Origin: Lingula anatina
Lineage: Eukaryota; Brachiopoda; Lingulata; Lingulida; Lingulidae
Length of the DNA: 64,000 nt
Reading direction: 5' to 3'
Assembly: GCF_001039355.2 (NCBI RefSeq)
Contig: NW_019775776.1
Span: forward strand, 148,558 to 212,557
Notes under the pieces: generated by a model
The model's database searches: none
The model's input: the letters and a program-made list of their open reading frames with translations, nothing else
What the model was told of the DNA's origin: nothing
Position numbers and translations under genes: made by a program
Shown here: in pieces, positions 61,924 through 64,000 of the stretch
Layout: each line of letters starts with the position of its first letter
Position numbering within the stretch: the stretch's first letter is position 1

Positions 61924-62088
61924 AGCTGGGTTAGTACTAGCATTTTTTTGTTTAGCCAAATCACTACTTTTTTCATCACTTTTTTTCCAAATGGCTTAAA
62001 TTTGACTATAACAAGTCAAATCAACCCTATTTTGTTTAGCCAATGTAAGCATTTGGCTTAATTGACAAGTGCTAAAGCTACCCCAGCC
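61924..62088. mobile_element. MITE, GCTGGG-terminus family, copy 2 (inverted)
   Basis: Starts AGCTGGGTTAGTACTAGCAT and ends GCTAAAGCTACCCCAGC. The interior TTTTTTCATCACTTTTTTTCC and CAAGTCAAATCAACCC are the reverse complement of the copy at 41413-41555. Confidence 0.75.
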
Positions 62089-64000
62089 TAGACCATAAGA
62101 TTGTTTAAATGTGAATGTTATGTATCAGCTAAGAAGTTCTTGTGCAAAACAGTGCCACGCCTTGTACGTTGAATGATGTATGTTACTTGTTTTCCCTCTC
62201 TAATTTGCTGTGTGGCTGATTTTGTTAAAATCATATCTGGTAAGGGAGGGAAAAGAGCGAAGTTTCTAAATCTCACAATTCTTTCTATTTGTTTAAGTCA
62301 AAACAGTGATGGGATAAAAAAACAAATAGAAAGAGTAGCATTCAAAGTAAATTTATTCTTAAGTTTAGACGTCAGAGCAGAGGTGTTTGTTTAGAAGACA
62401 TTCAAGGATATAGCAAAAAGATCAAACGTTTATGTGCTATGTTGCCTTTCAGGGTGTAAAACTGTTGCATGGACACATGTACAAATTCTAGGGTATTCAT
62501 AGATATAAGTCACAGGTTGACTTTACCTTGTTCACTTCGAGTCAGTACACTACTGAATTGAACTGAAATCTTAAATTCCTATTATATGGGGCTGAAAACT
62601 ATTTTCTTATAAGGAGGATCAAGTTTTGGTAAGGTCAATCAACAACTCAACCAGTTCTTGGCCATCAAAATTTTTCTATGCTACTTTTTTCTGCAGTACA
62701 TAAAAAAGTAAATATATAGATAAAAAAGTAAAAAGTAAATAAACGTGAATCTGAAGCGATGGGTGAGGCATGGCAATAATTTTAGCTGGCATCTTGATTT
62801 AAGGTCATAACCCTCAGACTTGAGAACCACCCTGCAAGTGTTATGTATTATTTATGTCTCGGTTGTCAACTTTATTTATCAAAGAGTGTAGATTAGGTAC
62901 CCTGGACACCAAAAGGATAAATATGAATTTGAATTTCTGGCTCTCATTTCTCTCTGCCAGCTACGGAAAAGCATCATGTTTAGGGCGATGTGAAGAACCC
63001 AAGATTTGAGGAAGACTCCACCAAAATTACTTTCTGGATTAATATGTACTGGTCTTCATGAAGTTAGTGACAGACTCAAATTTGACCTTGACACTGTTTG
63101 AAATAAAATGCTCAGGCAATTAATCTCATATTGGGCAAGATTGAAATGGCATGTACATCTGTATATGAAATGGGGAAGAATCACATAAACATTGTACTGG
63201 TTGTTTCAGATTGGGTAGAAGGTTTACAGTGGTGGGTCAGGAAGTCTATTTCTTTTACAGTAGTCCAACCACCAGTTTCCATATGTTTAAAGTCATAGGG
63301 GGAATACACGTTCTAAATAATCCCTTAAATCAGTGGGAAATTCATCCTCTCTGTCCTATGCCTAAGCACATGGAATGTGTTTTTCAAATTGTAATCTCTT
63401 GTAATTATAAGCTTTTATGCTTATAATTCTGACTGTTGATGAAGCCCCTTTTCCTGTATAGAAAAGTATGATTTAGTTGGGTTTATTACAATGGTGGAGA
63501 AAAATTACCTCTAGCTAGAAAACTCCAAATCTGTATCTCAGTATTCATTGGCAAGGGCTACATTCATTAGTAAGTCTTTGATATAGGGACAGATATAGGG
63601 GAAAGTTTTCAGTATTTTCTTATTGTTGAAAATTTATCACCTGCTGTTTTACCAGCTAATTGCCGAACACCTACCTGGGAAAATGTTATGCTTAGCTAAT
63701 CATGATTGCTTGAATATTTTGCATACTTTTGGCAGGTATATTTTTAACTGTTTAATGTACAGTCGAATAAAATATGCCATTTATCATGTTAATTGACTGG
63801 TGGGGAGAAAAATCCTAGAAAAAATATCTCAAGACTGTGGTTTAGTTTAGGTTTCTAACACAAACGTTTTGGTAAGGGCAACCAACAACTGAAAAAAAGA
63901 AGTTCCAGTCTTCACTAATCTGTTACCAGTTGAAATTAAAAATGAAATTTAGGATCATAACTAAGGCAACTAGCAGTCATTCTTAATTCAGTTGAAAGGG

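Larger units (their letters stand above)
57125..64000. other. Right-hand region without supported coding exons
   Basis: AT-rich DNA with two foldback or TIR elements (61345-61582 and 61924-62088), a C-rich tandem duplication at about 58386-58460, and a degenerate local duplication at about 60433-60690. It may be an intron of the gene that starts at 57020. Confidence 0.5.

Overview
The window is nuclear DNA from an animal. It is AT-rich, its genes are split by GT-AG introns up to about 5 kb, and it carries many short foldback elements and microsatellites. The gene content (calexcitin-type EF-hand proteins, a Ly6 protein, a paraoxonase, a SESTD1 orthologue and two uncharacterised families that I remember mainly from marine invertebrates) suggests a marine invertebrate, perhaps a hemichordate or other deuterostome. 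I cannot fix the species from sequence alone.

Layout. (1) 1-3230, plus strand: the last six exons of an uncharacterised, possibly transposon-related gene whose 5' part lies outside the window. (2) 3673-3776: a tRNA-Phe-like gene with a 31-nt insert at the canonical tRNA intron site and a broken 5' acceptor strand. (3) 5322-5864 and 9193-9738: two single-coding-exon paralogues of the sarcoplasmic Ca-binding/calexcitin family, separated by intergenic DNA with two foldback elements. (4) 12161-16409, plus strand: a three-exon Ly6/uPAR-type, probably GPI-anchored protein, assembled here from a short signal-peptide exon and two cysteine-rich exons. (5) 18284-23326, minus strand: a complete nine-exon paraoxonase (361 aa), with foldback elements in its first and last introns. 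(6) 24950-26378, minus strand: a probably decayed copy of a basic/coiled-coil invertebrate family, with a near-perfect 173-bp palindrome beside its start. (7) 33386 to about 51254 or 55714, plus strand: a SESTD1 orthologue (Sec14 domain plus spectrin repeats). Its first coding exon adds about 796 residues of Tyr/Ser/Gly/Gln-rich, tandemly repeated sequence ahead of the conserved start. (8) 57020-57124, plus strand: a possible first coding exon of a gene that would continue past the right edge.

There is no operon logic here; these are independent genes. The strongest points for follow-up are the spliced-on repeat extension of SESTD1, a tandem array in its third intron that copies the end of an exon with its splice donor, the intron-bearing tRNA-Phe-like gene, several short transposon families with two or three copies inside the window, and a 180-bp duplication across a single N that looks like an assembly error.

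All exon boundaries were read by eye from splice consensus, phase continuity and family resemblance. No alignment or search was run, and family comparisons are from memory.
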